A stretch of 64,000 nucleotides of DNA from JAYPAN01 sp049597955 (GTDB lineage Bacteria; Pseudomonadota; Alphaproteobacteria; RS24), in NCBI GenBank assembly GCA_049597955.1, contig JBMYND010000010.1:3984-67983 (forward strand), given 5' to 3'. The notes under the pieces were generated by a model. That model was not told where the DNA came from, did not search any database, and saw nothing but the letters and a program-made list of their open reading frames with translations. Of the stretch, positions 9,081 through 17,016 are shown one piece after another (position 1 is the first letter of the stretch; the number at the start of each line of letters is the position of its first letter). A program made the position numbers and the translations under genes.

Positions 9081-9560
9081 CTACCGGTAAAATCTCGGAT
9101 TTTGCTCAACGCGCTCTTCATAGACTTGGTCACAAAGATTTGTCTGCTCGGCCACCCAAAACACATCTTCCATGCGTCCGGCTGAAAGCGTGGCTTTGCC
9201 ATCGCCAAGCCGATTGAGCAGCACGCGGCGCAGGAAATAACGGTCAATACCGGTCACCGTATATTTGCGCCGAAAGGCGGCATCGCGTTGCGACTGGGTG
9301 GTATCATGGCGCTGGTAATAGCCGGACAGCCAGTAAAACACGGCACCACATTCCTGCAAATCCAGCTCCGCTTTCAAATTGGCGATATTCAACTCGCGGC
9401 GCGCCCGGTCACGTTCTTCTTTTTGTTTTTCATAAAAATTGGCAATCGCTTTGCTCGGCTCCTGCGCCAGTTCAATACCCAGTCCGAGATAAGACATATA
9501 GCCGCCGCCGCCACAGCCGACCAACAAACCCGACATTATCAAAACTGCAAATACACGCAT
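9081..9560 (-). CDS. Small lipoprotein of unknown function
   Basis: 159 residues from the ATG at 9560, which has AGAGG 7 bp upstream; the frame also extends two codons to a TTG. The lipobox LLVGC puts the lipidated cysteine at residue 16, followed by a glycine run. A charged coiled-coil-like region (EKQKEERDRARREL, about residues 43-56) precedes an aromatic-rich C-terminal half with two cysteines. No recognised domain. Probably co-transcribed with the 68-residue protein downstream. Confidence 0.6.
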   Translation of the reverse strand: MRVFAVLIMSGLLVGCGGGGYMSYLGLGIELAQEPSKAIANFYEKQKEERDRARRELNIANLKAELDLQECGAVFYWLSGYYQRHDTTQSQRDAAFRRKYTVTGIDRYFLRRVLLNRLGDGKATLSAGRMEDVFWVAEQTNLCDQVYEERVEQNPRFYR

Positions 9561-9649
9561 ACCCAACCTCTTGCGCCTTACAGTGAACAGCCAGGTCGCT
9601 TTTTCGTCAAGGTCTGACCGCCAGTTAAAGCATTTTTTTTACCAAAAAA

Positions 9650-9685
9650 GAAAGCCTGCAACATATCGCTATGTTGCAGGCTTTC
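9650..9685 (-). terminator. Rho-independent terminator of the 9705-10043 gene
   Basis: A perfect 15-bp inverted repeat (GAAAGCCTGCAACAT with its complement) around a 6-nt loop. On the minus strand it is followed by TTTTTT. It lies 19 bp downstream of the minus-strand gene that ends at 9705. Confidence 0.88.
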
Positions 9686-9704
9686 CCATTATTAGTCGAG
9701 TTGC

Positions 9705-10043
9705 TTAATTTTCAACGCCTTGCATGGCGCAAGTAACACGCAAGCGACGCTCGTCAATCTCACCGGTCACCGTGAAGCGAGCATTTTCCTGGACCCGAAA
9801 CGATGCGATATTCAAGTCAAGATGTTTGCCATTGGCCAGCAATTCCTGCAAATCTTCCACTGCGCAACCGCCAGCTCCAAATGTTGATTGCATCCCATGG
9901 CGTGACATCACAACCAGCTTTTCGGCCGATTGGCCCCATTGGGCGATTTCACGAGTCGCCATAGCTGCCTCCGCAGCCATAACGCTCGGTGTAACCAAAC
10001 CGAATAGGCCAATTACTGCTACAAAAGTTTTGATTTTTGCCAT
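9705..10043 (-). CDS. Small secreted protein of unknown function
   Basis: 112 residues with a clear Sec signal peptide (MAKIKTFVAVIGLFGLVTPS..., cleavage near VMA-A, residue 23) and an excellent AAAGGAGG ribosome site. The mature chain has two cysteines (GGCAVED and VTCAMQG), probably a disulfide, around a beta-rich stretch (RFTVTGEIDERRLRV). It resembles no family I can name. It has its own promoter region (AT-rich upstream) and its own intrinsic terminator at 9650-9685, so it is a well-insulated single-gene unit. Confidence 0.65.
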   Translation of the reverse strand: MAKIKTFVAVIGLFGLVTPSVMAAEAAMATREIAQWGQSAEKLVVMSRHGMQSTFGAGGCAVEDLQELLANGKHLDLNIASFRVQENARFTVTGEIDERRLRVTCAMQGVEN

Positions 10044-10236
10044 TTTACTTTCCTCCTTTTACCCTCTAAATATACTATCAATATATGATGTATATATACA
10101 GTATATGTGAATAAAATTTTCTGTCAATGGCTATATATAGAATGTATATATTTTCTTGCTTGGCATTCAAATTGTGCCTATTTGACCGTTATTGGCAGAC
10201 ATTGATTGGCACAAGATTGAATTTAAGAGGTTGGCT
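10044..10236. promoter_or_regulatory. AT-rich divergent intergenic region
   Basis: About 190 bp between the divergent secreted-protein gene (start 10043) and the ribbon-helix-helix gene (start 10237). The stretch 10064-10155 is very AT-rich with repeated TATATA runs, in strong contrast to the surrounding sequence. It plausibly holds promoters for both genes and possible operators for the small DNA-binding protein. No exact -35/-10 pair is assigned. Confidence 0.45.
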
Positions 10237-10401
10237 ATGAACGAAAGCAAAAAGGATTCGACACTGCTGATAAAAATAAACAAGCAAGAAAAGAAAGAGT
10301 TCATCCGCCTGTGCGAGCAGGATGACACAACAGCTTCACGCGAAATTCGACGCTTCATAAAAAGATTTATCCGTGAACAAGGCAACAGCGCCCAGCGTTA
10401 A
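10237..10401 (+). CDS. Small ribbon-helix-helix-like protein
   Basis: 54 residues from the ATG at 10237, preceded by AAGAGG; an upstream ATG at 10192 has no ribosome site. The sequence has the pattern of an Arc/MetJ-type domain: a short strand (STLLIKINKQ), then two helices (KKEFIRLCEQ and ASREIRRFIKRFI). Such proteins bind DNA as dimers and commonly act as antitoxins or autoregulators. No toxin gene follows: the next frame, overlapping by 29 bp, encodes an outer-membrane protein. A transcriptional regulator of its neighbours is the simplest inference. Confidence 0.6.
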   Translation: MNESKKDSTLLIKINKQEKKEFIRLCEQDDTTASREIRRFIKRFIREQGNSAQR

Positions 10402-11269
10402 GCCGCTCATTGCCGTATTGGCTCTCTGGCTTGTTTCCGGACAAGCTATCGCCGCGATTTTGCCGAAACCCGACAAGCCATCCGCCGCTTTGTCTATTTA
10501 CATCGCCAATGACAGCATTAATGGCATTAAATTCTCGGACAGCTATGAGACCCATAATGCTGGCTTAATATGGCATGGCCCGCTCTGGCGGCTGCAACTG
10601 GACACAGCGATTGTCTCGCCCAAGCTCGACAAATCGCGTCGCCCGGGCTGGACGGCCAATCGCGCCTATGGTGAGCTGGTCAGCCTGGCGCTGGAAAAGT
10701 CACTGGCAAACAACACAATGCTCGGCGTCAGCTATATCTCGGCTGGCAGCTTCGGCTTTAACCAATGGCAAGAGCGGGTTCACGAGCTGCTCGGACATAC
10801 AGGATATGAAGAAGATATTAGAGCGGTGCGCATGCCCGACGCTGAATGGCTCGGCCTGACATTGCGCCAGACTTCGCCAAGCTGGCCCTTTTTGCCAGAC
10901 GGGCTGTCGCAAAATATAAGCTGGCGGATGATATGGGGAGAGGCGCAACAAGCCCTCGGCATTTCATTCGCTGCGAAAAAGACATCACAACCGGCAGCCG
11001 TCACCGCGACAAAGGACAATTGGCAATTTTATTGGCAAACCGGTATGGATTATGTGACCAAGGATGCGATTGTCTCGGCATCCCCGGTTCATGCCGCATA
11101 TCGAAAATGGCGTCCGCATGTCGCTATCGGCTTCTCGCGCCAAATTCTCGGCTGGCATGTTTCAATCAGCGAAACCGCCACTCTGCCTACCATCGCCACA
11201 GATGATGAGCTTTTCCTTGCCTTGCGCATCGGTTTGACGAAACATTTCACCGGCGCGGCAATAAAATAA
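10373..11269 (+). CDS. LpxR-like (DUF2219-type) outer-membrane protein
   Basis: 298 residues from a GTG at 10373, which gives a good signal peptide (cleavage near GQAIAA, residue 28). The mature N-terminus has a YIANDSINGIKFSDSYETHN segment, similar in layout to the ND...TNG motif that begins LpxR-type lipid A 3'-O-deacylases. A QERVHELLGHTGYEED stretch near residue 134 parallels the family's QxxVHxLIG segment. The rest is beta-barrel-like and ends without a terminal aromatic. Catalytic residues could not be confirmed, so lipid A deacylation is a suggestion only. The start overlaps the ribbon-helix-helix gene, implying translational coupling. Confidence 0.5.
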   Translation: MNKATAPSVKPLIAVLALWLVSGQAIAAILPKPDKPSAALSIYIANDSINGIKFSDSYETHNAGLIWHGPLWRLQLDTAIVSPKLDKSRRPGWTANRAYGELVSLALEKSLANNTMLGVSYISAGSFGFNQWQERVHELLGHTGYEEDIRAVRMPDAEWLGLTLRQTSPSWPFLPDGLSQNISWRMIWGEAQQALGISFAAKKTSQPAAVTATKDNWQFYWQTGMDYVTKDAIVSASPVHAAYRKWRPHVAIGFSRQILGWHVSISETATLPTIATDDELFLALRIGLTKHFTGAAIK

Positions 11270-11296
11270 AAAAGCCTGCCGCCGCAGCGACAGGCT
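11266..11296 (-). terminator. Intergenic intrinsic terminator
   Basis: On the minus strand AGCCTGTCGC pairs with GCGGCAGGCT (one G-U pair), with a 4-nt loop, followed by TTTTTATTTTAT. It lies between convergent genes, directly after the gene ending at 11319. Confidence 0.7.
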
Positions 11297-11318
11297 CTTC
11301 GATTGGATTTCAGCCGAT

Positions 11319-12071
11319 TTAGCGGGTCAACATTTGGGAAACCAAATCCGTATCACCGAAAGCGGCGACACTGGTGCCCATCACGCTGCCGATAATGGTG
11401 GCATGGCGAGACATTTCTTTTTGGAAACGCGCCCAATCTTTATTCTGCCCCGTGCGGGCCACCCATTCCTCATATTCACCCCGGTCATCGTAAAGCACGA
11501 CAAGGCTATGGGTGAAGCCAGGAACACCACCTGCGCGCAGCGCCAGCAACATAACATCACCGGGGCTTGATTGACCGGTTTCGCTGGCGCGGAAACGGTC
11601 AAGCGCCTTCACGACGCCGGCCGGATTTGTGGCAGCGACAGCAAATGTTTGATATTGGCGCGGTGTGGCTTTGCCGCTGCCCCAAAGTTTCACAACATTG
11701 AAGCGCGCGCTCGGCCCTGCCGGCTGACCCAATTTGGAAATCGCGCCAACAAAAGCGCGTGCCGCATCGCTGCCTTGCATGGCTTTATCCATCGCATTTG
11801 CTGCGGACGGGCTTTCCTGAAAAACGGCGAAGCTGTGCGTGCCGCCGCCGCCAATATCGGTCTGGTTCAGATATACCGCACCTTTCAAATTTCCAAACGC
11901 CTCCGATTTGGAAAAAGTCGCCATGGCTTTGGCAACCGCCGGCGCCGCGCTGGGCGGAAAGTTAAAATTATAGGTTTCTACAATCGCTTGTGCTGAGGCC
12001 GAGCTGACGCCAATCAAGGCGGTAAAAACCGCCGAAACAAAGCTGGCCTTCAAAGTTTTGTAAAATTGCAT
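11319..12071 (-). CDS. Secreted protein with two tandem ferredoxin-like halves; paralogue of 25469-26194
   Basis: 250 residues with a Sec signal peptide (cleavage near SASAQ, residue 28). Two halves share a pattern of THSFAVF-like and THSLVVLYDD-like strands, each followed by an acidic helix, suggesting a duplicated dimeric alpha/beta-barrel (ferredoxin-like) fold. Clear paralogue of the gene at 25469-26194: compare GGVPGFTHSLVVLYD here with GGAPGITHTVVFGYD there. Predicted periplasmic; function unknown. Monocistronic, with an intrinsic terminator at its 3' end. Confidence 0.6.
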   Translation of the reverse strand: MQFYKTLKASFVSAVFTALIGVSSASAQAIVETYNFNFPPSAAPAVAKAMATFSKSEAFGNLKGAVYLNQTDIGGGGTHSFAVFQESPSAANAMDKAMQGSDAARAFVGAISKLGQPAGPSARFNVVKLWGSGKATPRQYQTFAVAATNPAGVVKALDRFRASETGQSSPGDVMLLALRAGGVPGFTHSLVVLYDDRGEYEEWVARTGQNKDWARFQKEMSRHATIIGSVMGTSVAAFGDTDLVSQMLTR

Positions 12072-12143
12072 GACAATCCCCTTTCATTGCAAACAGATAG
12101 AGTTTGACCGATTGGGAAGATTCATCAGCCCAAAAATTTTGTT

Positions 12144-13040
12144 TCACAAAACTTTCATATCGGGCTTTTCACCCAAACCGATTGCGCGCAAACGCTGGTT
12201 AAGAAATTGCCCTGCGGTCAAGCCTTTTTGCAGCTCAATATTTGGTTTGGGATGAATAAACATAGGCGCGGAAAACCGCGACACATTGAGCGCATTATTT
12301 TCTGCATGCTGATTTTCTGCCGATGGTGGATTAATTACCCGATGTGTGGCTGAACGAAAATAACCATTGGTCGCCACTTGCAGCATATCTGCCGCATTGA
12401 CCACAATCCAGTCATGCCGCGTTGGCACAGCCATCCAAGACCCGTCCCTATGCTGCACCTGCAAGCCCGGCTGAGACCCTGCCAGTAAAAGCGTTATCAG
12501 ATTGATATCTTCATGTGGTGCGGCGCGAATGGCGGCGGCTGCTTCCTGTCCATTCAAAGGGGGGTAGTGCAAGACACGCAACAGGCTTTGGTCATTATCG
12601 CCAACCATATCGGAAAGCGGGCAAGACAGTCTGACGGCAATATTGGCTGGCAAACTTTCTTCTATCCAGACGAGAAGTTGTCGCCCCAAATCCAGTAAAA
12701 CCTGATAAAGCGCCCGCGTCGGAGTAGCGCATATTTCCGGCACATGAGCAAATGGGTAAATATGGAAAAATTCTTTCAAATCCTTCACCGCGCTATCTTT
12801 GGCATTTTCTTCGCCAAACGGAAAATATCCGGCATGGGTGGTTGGGTCGCGCAACCATTCATGTTTGTTGCCAGAGGCGAAAAACTCGGCCCATACATCA
12901 TAGAACCTATTAATCAACTCACTGTCGACCGGATGATCCGTTAAGACCGCAAAGCCTGTGCTGCGCAAGGAATCTGCAAATAGGGTTGCCGCCGACTTAT
13001 TTTTCAACGATATGATTGCGATGTCGCGCCCGCTATCCAT
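12144..13040 (-). CDS. Isopenicillin-N-synthase-family Fe(II)/2-oxoglutarate-type oxygenase
   Basis: 298 residues from the ATG at 13040; the frame extends 7 codons to a TTG. The iron facial triad is visible as H176-x-D178 (PHEDINLITLLL) and H233 (SATHRV), followed by the R-x-S motif in VSRFSAP that binds 2-oxoglutarate. The N-terminal DIOX_N-like segment has FAVLTDHPV. Members hydroxylate or cyclise small molecules using O2; the substrate is unknown. The gene overlaps the end of the nucleoside-transporter gene by 8 bp, so translation is probably coupled, hinting at a nucleoside or pyrimidine/purine-linked substrate (inference). Confidence 0.8.
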   Translation of the reverse strand: MDSGRDIAIISLKNKSAATLFADSLRSTGFAVLTDHPVDSELINRFYDVWAEFFASGNKHEWLRDPTTHAGYFPFGEENAKDSAVKDLKEFFHIYPFAHVPEICATPTRALYQVLLDLGRQLLVWIEESLPANIAVRLSCPLSDMVGDNDQSLLRVLHYPPLNGQEAAAAIRAAPHEDINLITLLLAGSQPGLQVQHRDGSWMAVPTRHDWIVVNAADMLQVATNGYFRSATHRVINPPSAENQHAENNALNVSRFSAPMFIHPKPNIELQKGLTAGQFLNQRLRAIGLGEKPDMKVL

Positions 13041-14301
13041 TTGGCATGTCCCATATAACAAGATTTACAATCGCGCCGGTTATCAAAGTTGCCAAAGTGC
13101 CCGATATTAAGGTGCGTGGCCCGAGCTGAAGCAAATCTTTCCGGCGTTCGGGCACAACCGCAATGAGGCCGGTCATCATAATCCCAAGACTGCTGAAATT
13201 GGCAAATCCGTTAAGGCAATAAAGGGTGACAATGCGTGCCCGCGGTGAAAGCACCTGTTCTGGCAATTGTGTCAGTTGGATAAAAGCAAGCAATTCATTG
13301 AAAATAGTTTTTACACCCATCAAACTGCCGGCAATTTGCGCTTCGGCCCAATTCATGCCAGCCAACCACATAAGCGGTGCCATCACCCATCCAGCCATCA
13401 TTTCCAAACTCAGTGTGACACCAAACGGCTCCGCAATGGCGCTGATAAGGCTATTGGCCAAATGCACCAATGCCAGGGCCACAATCAGCGACGCCAGCAC
13501 ATTTAGAAAAATCTGCAACCCCTGAGCCGTGCCAGCTGTCATGGCATCCATCGCGCTATCATAGGAAACAAAATCAATATTGCCGTCTGCAGGCGGCGCT
13601 TCTTCTTCCGGCGGCACCATAATCAAAGCAACAAGCACGCCAGCAAAAGCACTCAGCACGGAAGAAATGATGACATGACCAGCAACATTGGGAACGACAC
13701 CATCCAGAATAGCAACATAAAGGGCAAAAACTGTGCCTGCGACCGTGCACATGCCGGTGGTCATAATGACAAACAAGCTGCTGCGCGACATGGATTTCAA
13801 ATAGGGGCGCACCAATAGGGGCGATTCAACCATGCCGATGAAAATATTTGCCGCTGAGCCAAGCGCGGCCGCCTTGTCAATGCCGGACATGTGACGGATA
13901 AGCCGCCCAAAAAGCTGGATGATACGGGGCAGAACACCAAGGTAAAACAGCAATGCTGACAGGGCACTGACAAAAATAATCAGCGGTAGGGCACGAAAGG
14001 CAAAAACATAGGCATCAGAGCCTTCCGCCTGAATGAAAGGCAAATCTCCGCCACCAAGATAGCCAAAAACGAAACTGGTGCCGAATTCTGTGGCTTTTTG
14101 CAGCGCATCGACCCCGGCATTGACACCATAAAAAAACCGCTCGGTTATCGGCGTGTTCAGAATAATAAGCGCAAAGACAAATTGCACAGATATTAGCGCG
14201 ACCGGCAGCTTCCAGTTAAAACGTTTACGGTTTTCACTCAACAGCCAAGCCAAACCGACAAAAACAACCAGGCCCAAAAGGCTTTGCACTATCAGAGCCA
14301 C
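13033..14301 (-). CDS. Concentrative nucleoside transporter, CNT/NupC family
   Basis: 422 residues, start GTG at 14301 behind a GGGGGA ribosome site. About ten hydrophobic segments are visible. Family hallmarks include the gating segment around GSAANIFIGMVESPLLVRPY (abridged), the MTTGMCTVAGTVFALYVA segment, and the C-terminal NGFANFSSLGIMMTGL motif. CNT proteins import nucleosides coupled to sodium or protons. Length matches the bacterial family (about 400-420). Lies between a CYP153 gene (79 bp upstream) and an oxygenase gene (overlap 8 bp) on the same strand. Confidence 0.9.
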   Translation of the reverse strand: MALIVQSLLGLVVFVGLAWLLSENRKRFNWKLPVALISVQFVFALIILNTPITERFFYGVNAGVDALQKATEFGTSFVFGYLGGGDLPFIQAEGSDAYVFAFRALPLIIFVSALSALLFYLGVLPRIIQLFGRLIRHMSGIDKAAALGSAANIFIGMVESPLLVRPYLKSMSRSSLFVIMTTGMCTVAGTVFALYVAILDGVVPNVAGHVIISSVLSAFAGVLVALIMVPPEEEAPPADGNIDFVSYDSAMDAMTAGTAQGLQIFLNVLASLIVALALVHLANSLISAIAEPFGVTLSLEMMAGWVMAPLMWLAGMNWAEAQIAGSLMGVKTIFNELLAFIQLTQLPEQVLSPRARIVTLYCLNGFANFSSLGIMMTGLIAVVPERRKDLLQLGPRTLISGTLATLITGAIVNLVIWDMPNG

Positions 14302-14380
14302 AAGTCCCCCGCAAACAGAAGCTTTAGCCTAGAGCCATATTTACAATTGGCAAATGAAAATCGACAGGTGACGCGATAAT

Positions 14381-15646
14381 TTATCGCCGCTTTGCGCGCA
14401 CCATCATCCGCGTATAGCCATTGACGAAATTTGATTTCAACCGCACAGGTTCTTCAACCAGTTCGATTGATTCAAACTTTTCAATGATTTGCTGCCACAG
14501 CATGCGCAATTGCAATTCCGCCACACGCAGACCCATGCATCGGTGAATACCGAACCCAAAGGATAAATGTCGATTGCCATTGGGCCGGTCAAAGCGCATC
14601 TGACGCGGGTCATCAAACACGGTTTCATCGTGATTACCGGCATAATACCACATAACAACCTTGTCGCCTTTGCGAATGGTTTGGCCGCGCATTTCCACAT
14701 CCTCAAGCGCGGTGCGGCGCATATGCGACAATGGCGTTTGCCAGCGAATGGTCTCGGCCACCATTTTATCAATCAGCGACGGGTCATCCCATAATTTGGC
14801 ATATTCATCGGGAAACCGATTCAGCGCGCTGATACCGGCCGACATGGAATTGCGGGTTGTGTCATTACCGCCGACAATCAACAACATCAGATTGCCGAGG
14901 AAATTCATCGGGTCGAGATCTTTGGTGTTGGCATCGCGGGCCAGCATGGAAATCAGGTCAAATTTCGGGGCGCCATTGGCGCGCATATCGCGCAGGCGGG
15001 TGAAATATTCCAGACATTCCATCAAATATTCGACCCGCTTTTCATGGCCGGGAAAATGGTCGGAGCCTTCCGTCGCCGTGGTAATATCCGACCAGAAAGT
15101 CAGCTTGTGCCGGTCTTCAAACGGAAAATCAAACAGCGTGGCCAGCATTTGCGTGGTCAGCTCAATTGACACATGCTCAACCCAGTCAAAGGCTTCATTT
15201 TCCGGCAGGCTGTCCAACACATTGGCGGTGCGCTGCCAGACCAAATCACGGAAACTGTCCAGCCCTTGCGGCGAAGCGATTGGCTGCACGGCTTGGCGTA
15301 TCGGCGCATGTTCCGGCGGGTCTTTGGTAATAAAGGCCGACACATGCATGCCTTCCACCGGCGGGTTGACGACATTATCGTCAATCTGAATGCCACCAAA
15401 ACGGTCTGATGAGGAAAACCGCTTATGGTCAGTATCAACCGCCATAATATCATCATAGCGGGTCAGCGACCAAAACGGCCCGAAATTACTGTCGGCGCAA
15501 TAATGCACCGGTGCGTCGCGCCGCAAACGCTTATATATTTCCAGCACATTTTCATCGGCATATAGCTCCGGCCGCGATAAATCAATCGTCTCCAATGGCA
15601 TATCCGCGCCTTGCGCTGCTTGGTCAAGATTTACTGCTTCGCTCAT
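14381..15646 (-). CDS. Cytochrome P450 of the CYP153 alkane-hydroxylase family
   Basis: 421 residues from the ATG at 15646 with AGGGAGG upstream. Motifs: the I-helix oxygen-binding segment GGNDTTRNSM, the K-helix ETIRWQTP, and the heme loop FGFGIHRCMG with the iron-ligating Cys at about residue 370. The segments WVEHVSIELTTQMLATLFDF and LSHMRRTALED match what is known of CYP153 enzymes almost word for word. CYP153s omega-hydroxylate medium-chain n-alkanes and related compounds, needing a ferredoxin and ferredoxin reductase. No such electron-transfer genes lie next to it, unlike several known CYP153 operons. Confidence 0.9.
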   Translation of the reverse strand: MSEAVNLDQAAQGADMPLETIDLSRPELYADENVLEIYKRLRRDAPVHYCADSNFGPFWSLTRYDDIMAVDTDHKRFSSSDRFGGIQIDDNVVNPPVEGMHVSAFITKDPPEHAPIRQAVQPIASPQGLDSFRDLVWQRTANVLDSLPENEAFDWVEHVSIELTTQMLATLFDFPFEDRHKLTFWSDITTATEGSDHFPGHEKRVEYLMECLEYFTRLRDMRANGAPKFDLISMLARDANTKDLDPMNFLGNLMLLIVGGNDTTRNSMSAGISALNRFPDEYAKLWDDPSLIDKMVAETIRWQTPLSHMRRTALEDVEMRGQTIRKGDKVVMWYYAGNHDETVFDDPRQMRFDRPNGNRHLSFGFGIHRCMGLRVAELQLRMLWQQIIEKFESIELVEEPVRLKSNFVNGYTRMMVRAKRR

Positions 15647-15695
15647 TTTGCCCTCCCTTGGCAATTGCCCGAAACGCCCCTCCCAAGGCGTGCAT

Positions 15696-16796
15696 TCAGA
15701 CAATATCAAAATTGGTCGCTGTCAAATCGGTTGTGTAATCCTCCAACACCATCAAAACAATGTCATCGGCCAATGTCGCCGTGCCGCCCGTGTCAAAAAT
15801 CACCGTATCTTTGACCTGTGCATCATTGCTTTGCGTGCCGCTATCATAATGCGCATTATTGGCCCAACGCAAATCAAGTTGCTGGCCGATTGCCGCCAGC
15901 TTGGCATTATTGCCCTGCGCCGCATCAATCGCTTGTTTTTGGGCGTCGGTCGCATCAATACGGATCGTATCAATGGCTCTGAAATCGGTCACAATAGTCG
16001 GCCCATTGGGTGCCGCGCCGACCCCGCTGCCGGCATTGGCGGGTTCCTGACCCGGTGGCCGGCTGACCGGCGCTTTGTCACCATCCGGCTCATCCATTGT
16101 CAAATCGGGGATTGGCGGCACATTAGTTTGCGGCGGAATCGTGTCACCGGCATCATTGCTATTGCTGCCGCTCGACGCGCCATCACCATCATTGACCGGT
16201 GCGTTGGCCGGCTCAATAGCATCCTGCGGCGACGCCTGCCCAGCTATCTGGCCATTATTCGAAGCCGGACTGCCAACACTCTTGCCAGCATCAGATGGCT
16301 CTTGGTCGGGTGGCCGGCTGACCGGCGCTTTGTCACCATCCGGCTCATCCATTGTCAAATCGGGGATTGGCGGCACATTAGTTTGCGGCGGAATCGTGTC
16401 ACCGGCATCATCGCTATTGCTGCCGCTATAAGTGCCACCGGGGCTGCCGGGATTGCGCGGCTCATAACCATCAGTGCCATTCGTGCCGCCACTGCCTTCC
16501 TCGTCACCGGCAATGCCTTGATTGCCCGCTTGTGGCGCACCATTGCCGGTTTGCGGTGCCGGTGCGCGCATTAATTCATAGCTGCGCGGGCCACCGCCGC
16601 CGCCATTTGGCGTCAAATTATAACCACCCCCGCCACTGCCGCCGCCGCCACAAGCCGCCAGCATGGCCGCCAAAAGTGGCGTCAGCGATAATTCCCGCAT
16701 CAGACGCGGTTTCATAATTGATGATTTCTCGGCAGCCCTATCTTCATGCCGCCGCATACCCGTATCCAACAGGTTCAAATCGATATTTTTTTCCAT
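15696..16796 (-). CDS. Repeat-containing, low-complexity lipoprotein
   Basis: 366 residues from the ATG at 16796 with GGAGG about 10 bp upstream. A lipobox-like LAAC puts the lipidated cysteine at about residue 49; an internal ATG at 16715 would give a more usual short leader. A glycine-rich stretch follows, then a Pro/Asp/Gly-rich region with two near-identical 40-residue units (AGDTIPPQTNVPPIPDLTMD...). The C-terminus (TVIFDTGGTATLADDIVLMV) resembles the ends of secreted calcium-binding or cadherin-like proteins. No enzymatic domain. It is 49 bp upstream of the CYP153 gene, on the same strand. Confidence 0.6.
   Translation of the reverse strand: MEKNIDLNLLDTGMRRHEDRAAEKSSIMKPRLMRELSLTPLLAAMLAACGGGGSGGGGYNLTPNGGGGGPRSYELMRAPAPQTGNGAPQAGNQGIAGDEEGSGGTNGTDGYEPRNPGSPGGTYSGSNSDDAGDTIPPQTNVPPIPDLTMDEPDGDKAPVSRPPDQEPSDAGKSVGSPASNNGQIAGQASPQDAIEPANAPVNDGDGASSGSNSNDAGDTIPPQTNVPPIPDLTMDEPDGDKAPVSRPPGQEPANAGSGVGAAPNGPTIVTDFRAIDTIRIDATDAQKQAIDAAQGNNAKLAAIGQQLDLRWANNAHYDSGTQSNDAQVKDTVIFDTGGTATLADDIVLMVLEDYTTDLTATNFDIV
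16054..16427. repeat. 119-bp near-perfect direct duplication inside the lipoprotein gene
   Basis: Copies at 16054-16172 and 16309-16427, offset 255 bp (85 codons), differ at about one base (CATCATTG against CATCATCG). The offset is a multiple of three, so the reading frame is kept and the protein gains a repeated unit. Confidence 0.88.
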
Positions 16797-17016
16797 AGCA
16801 TACAGCCTCCTTGGCGCAATGACCCCGCATCCACTCAAACGCTGCACAATATTGATGCGTAATGGCCTTATTTATCGTTAATTGCCCTCACCACTTGATT
16901 TAAGCTAATCGCTGAGCGGCAAAACTTCAAGAGACGATTGCTTGCCAGCGCCTGATTTACCCGCTAGTTTTTTCGGTGAAGCAAAAAAGCAACAACGCAC
17001 TGTTGGGGAGAAACAC
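16797..17016. promoter_or_regulatory. Divergent intergenic region
   Basis: 220 bp between the minus-strand lipoprotein gene and the plus-strand lactone oxidase gene. It must hold promoters for both directions. No operator, hairpin or clear -35/-10 pair was recognised. Confidence 0.35.
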
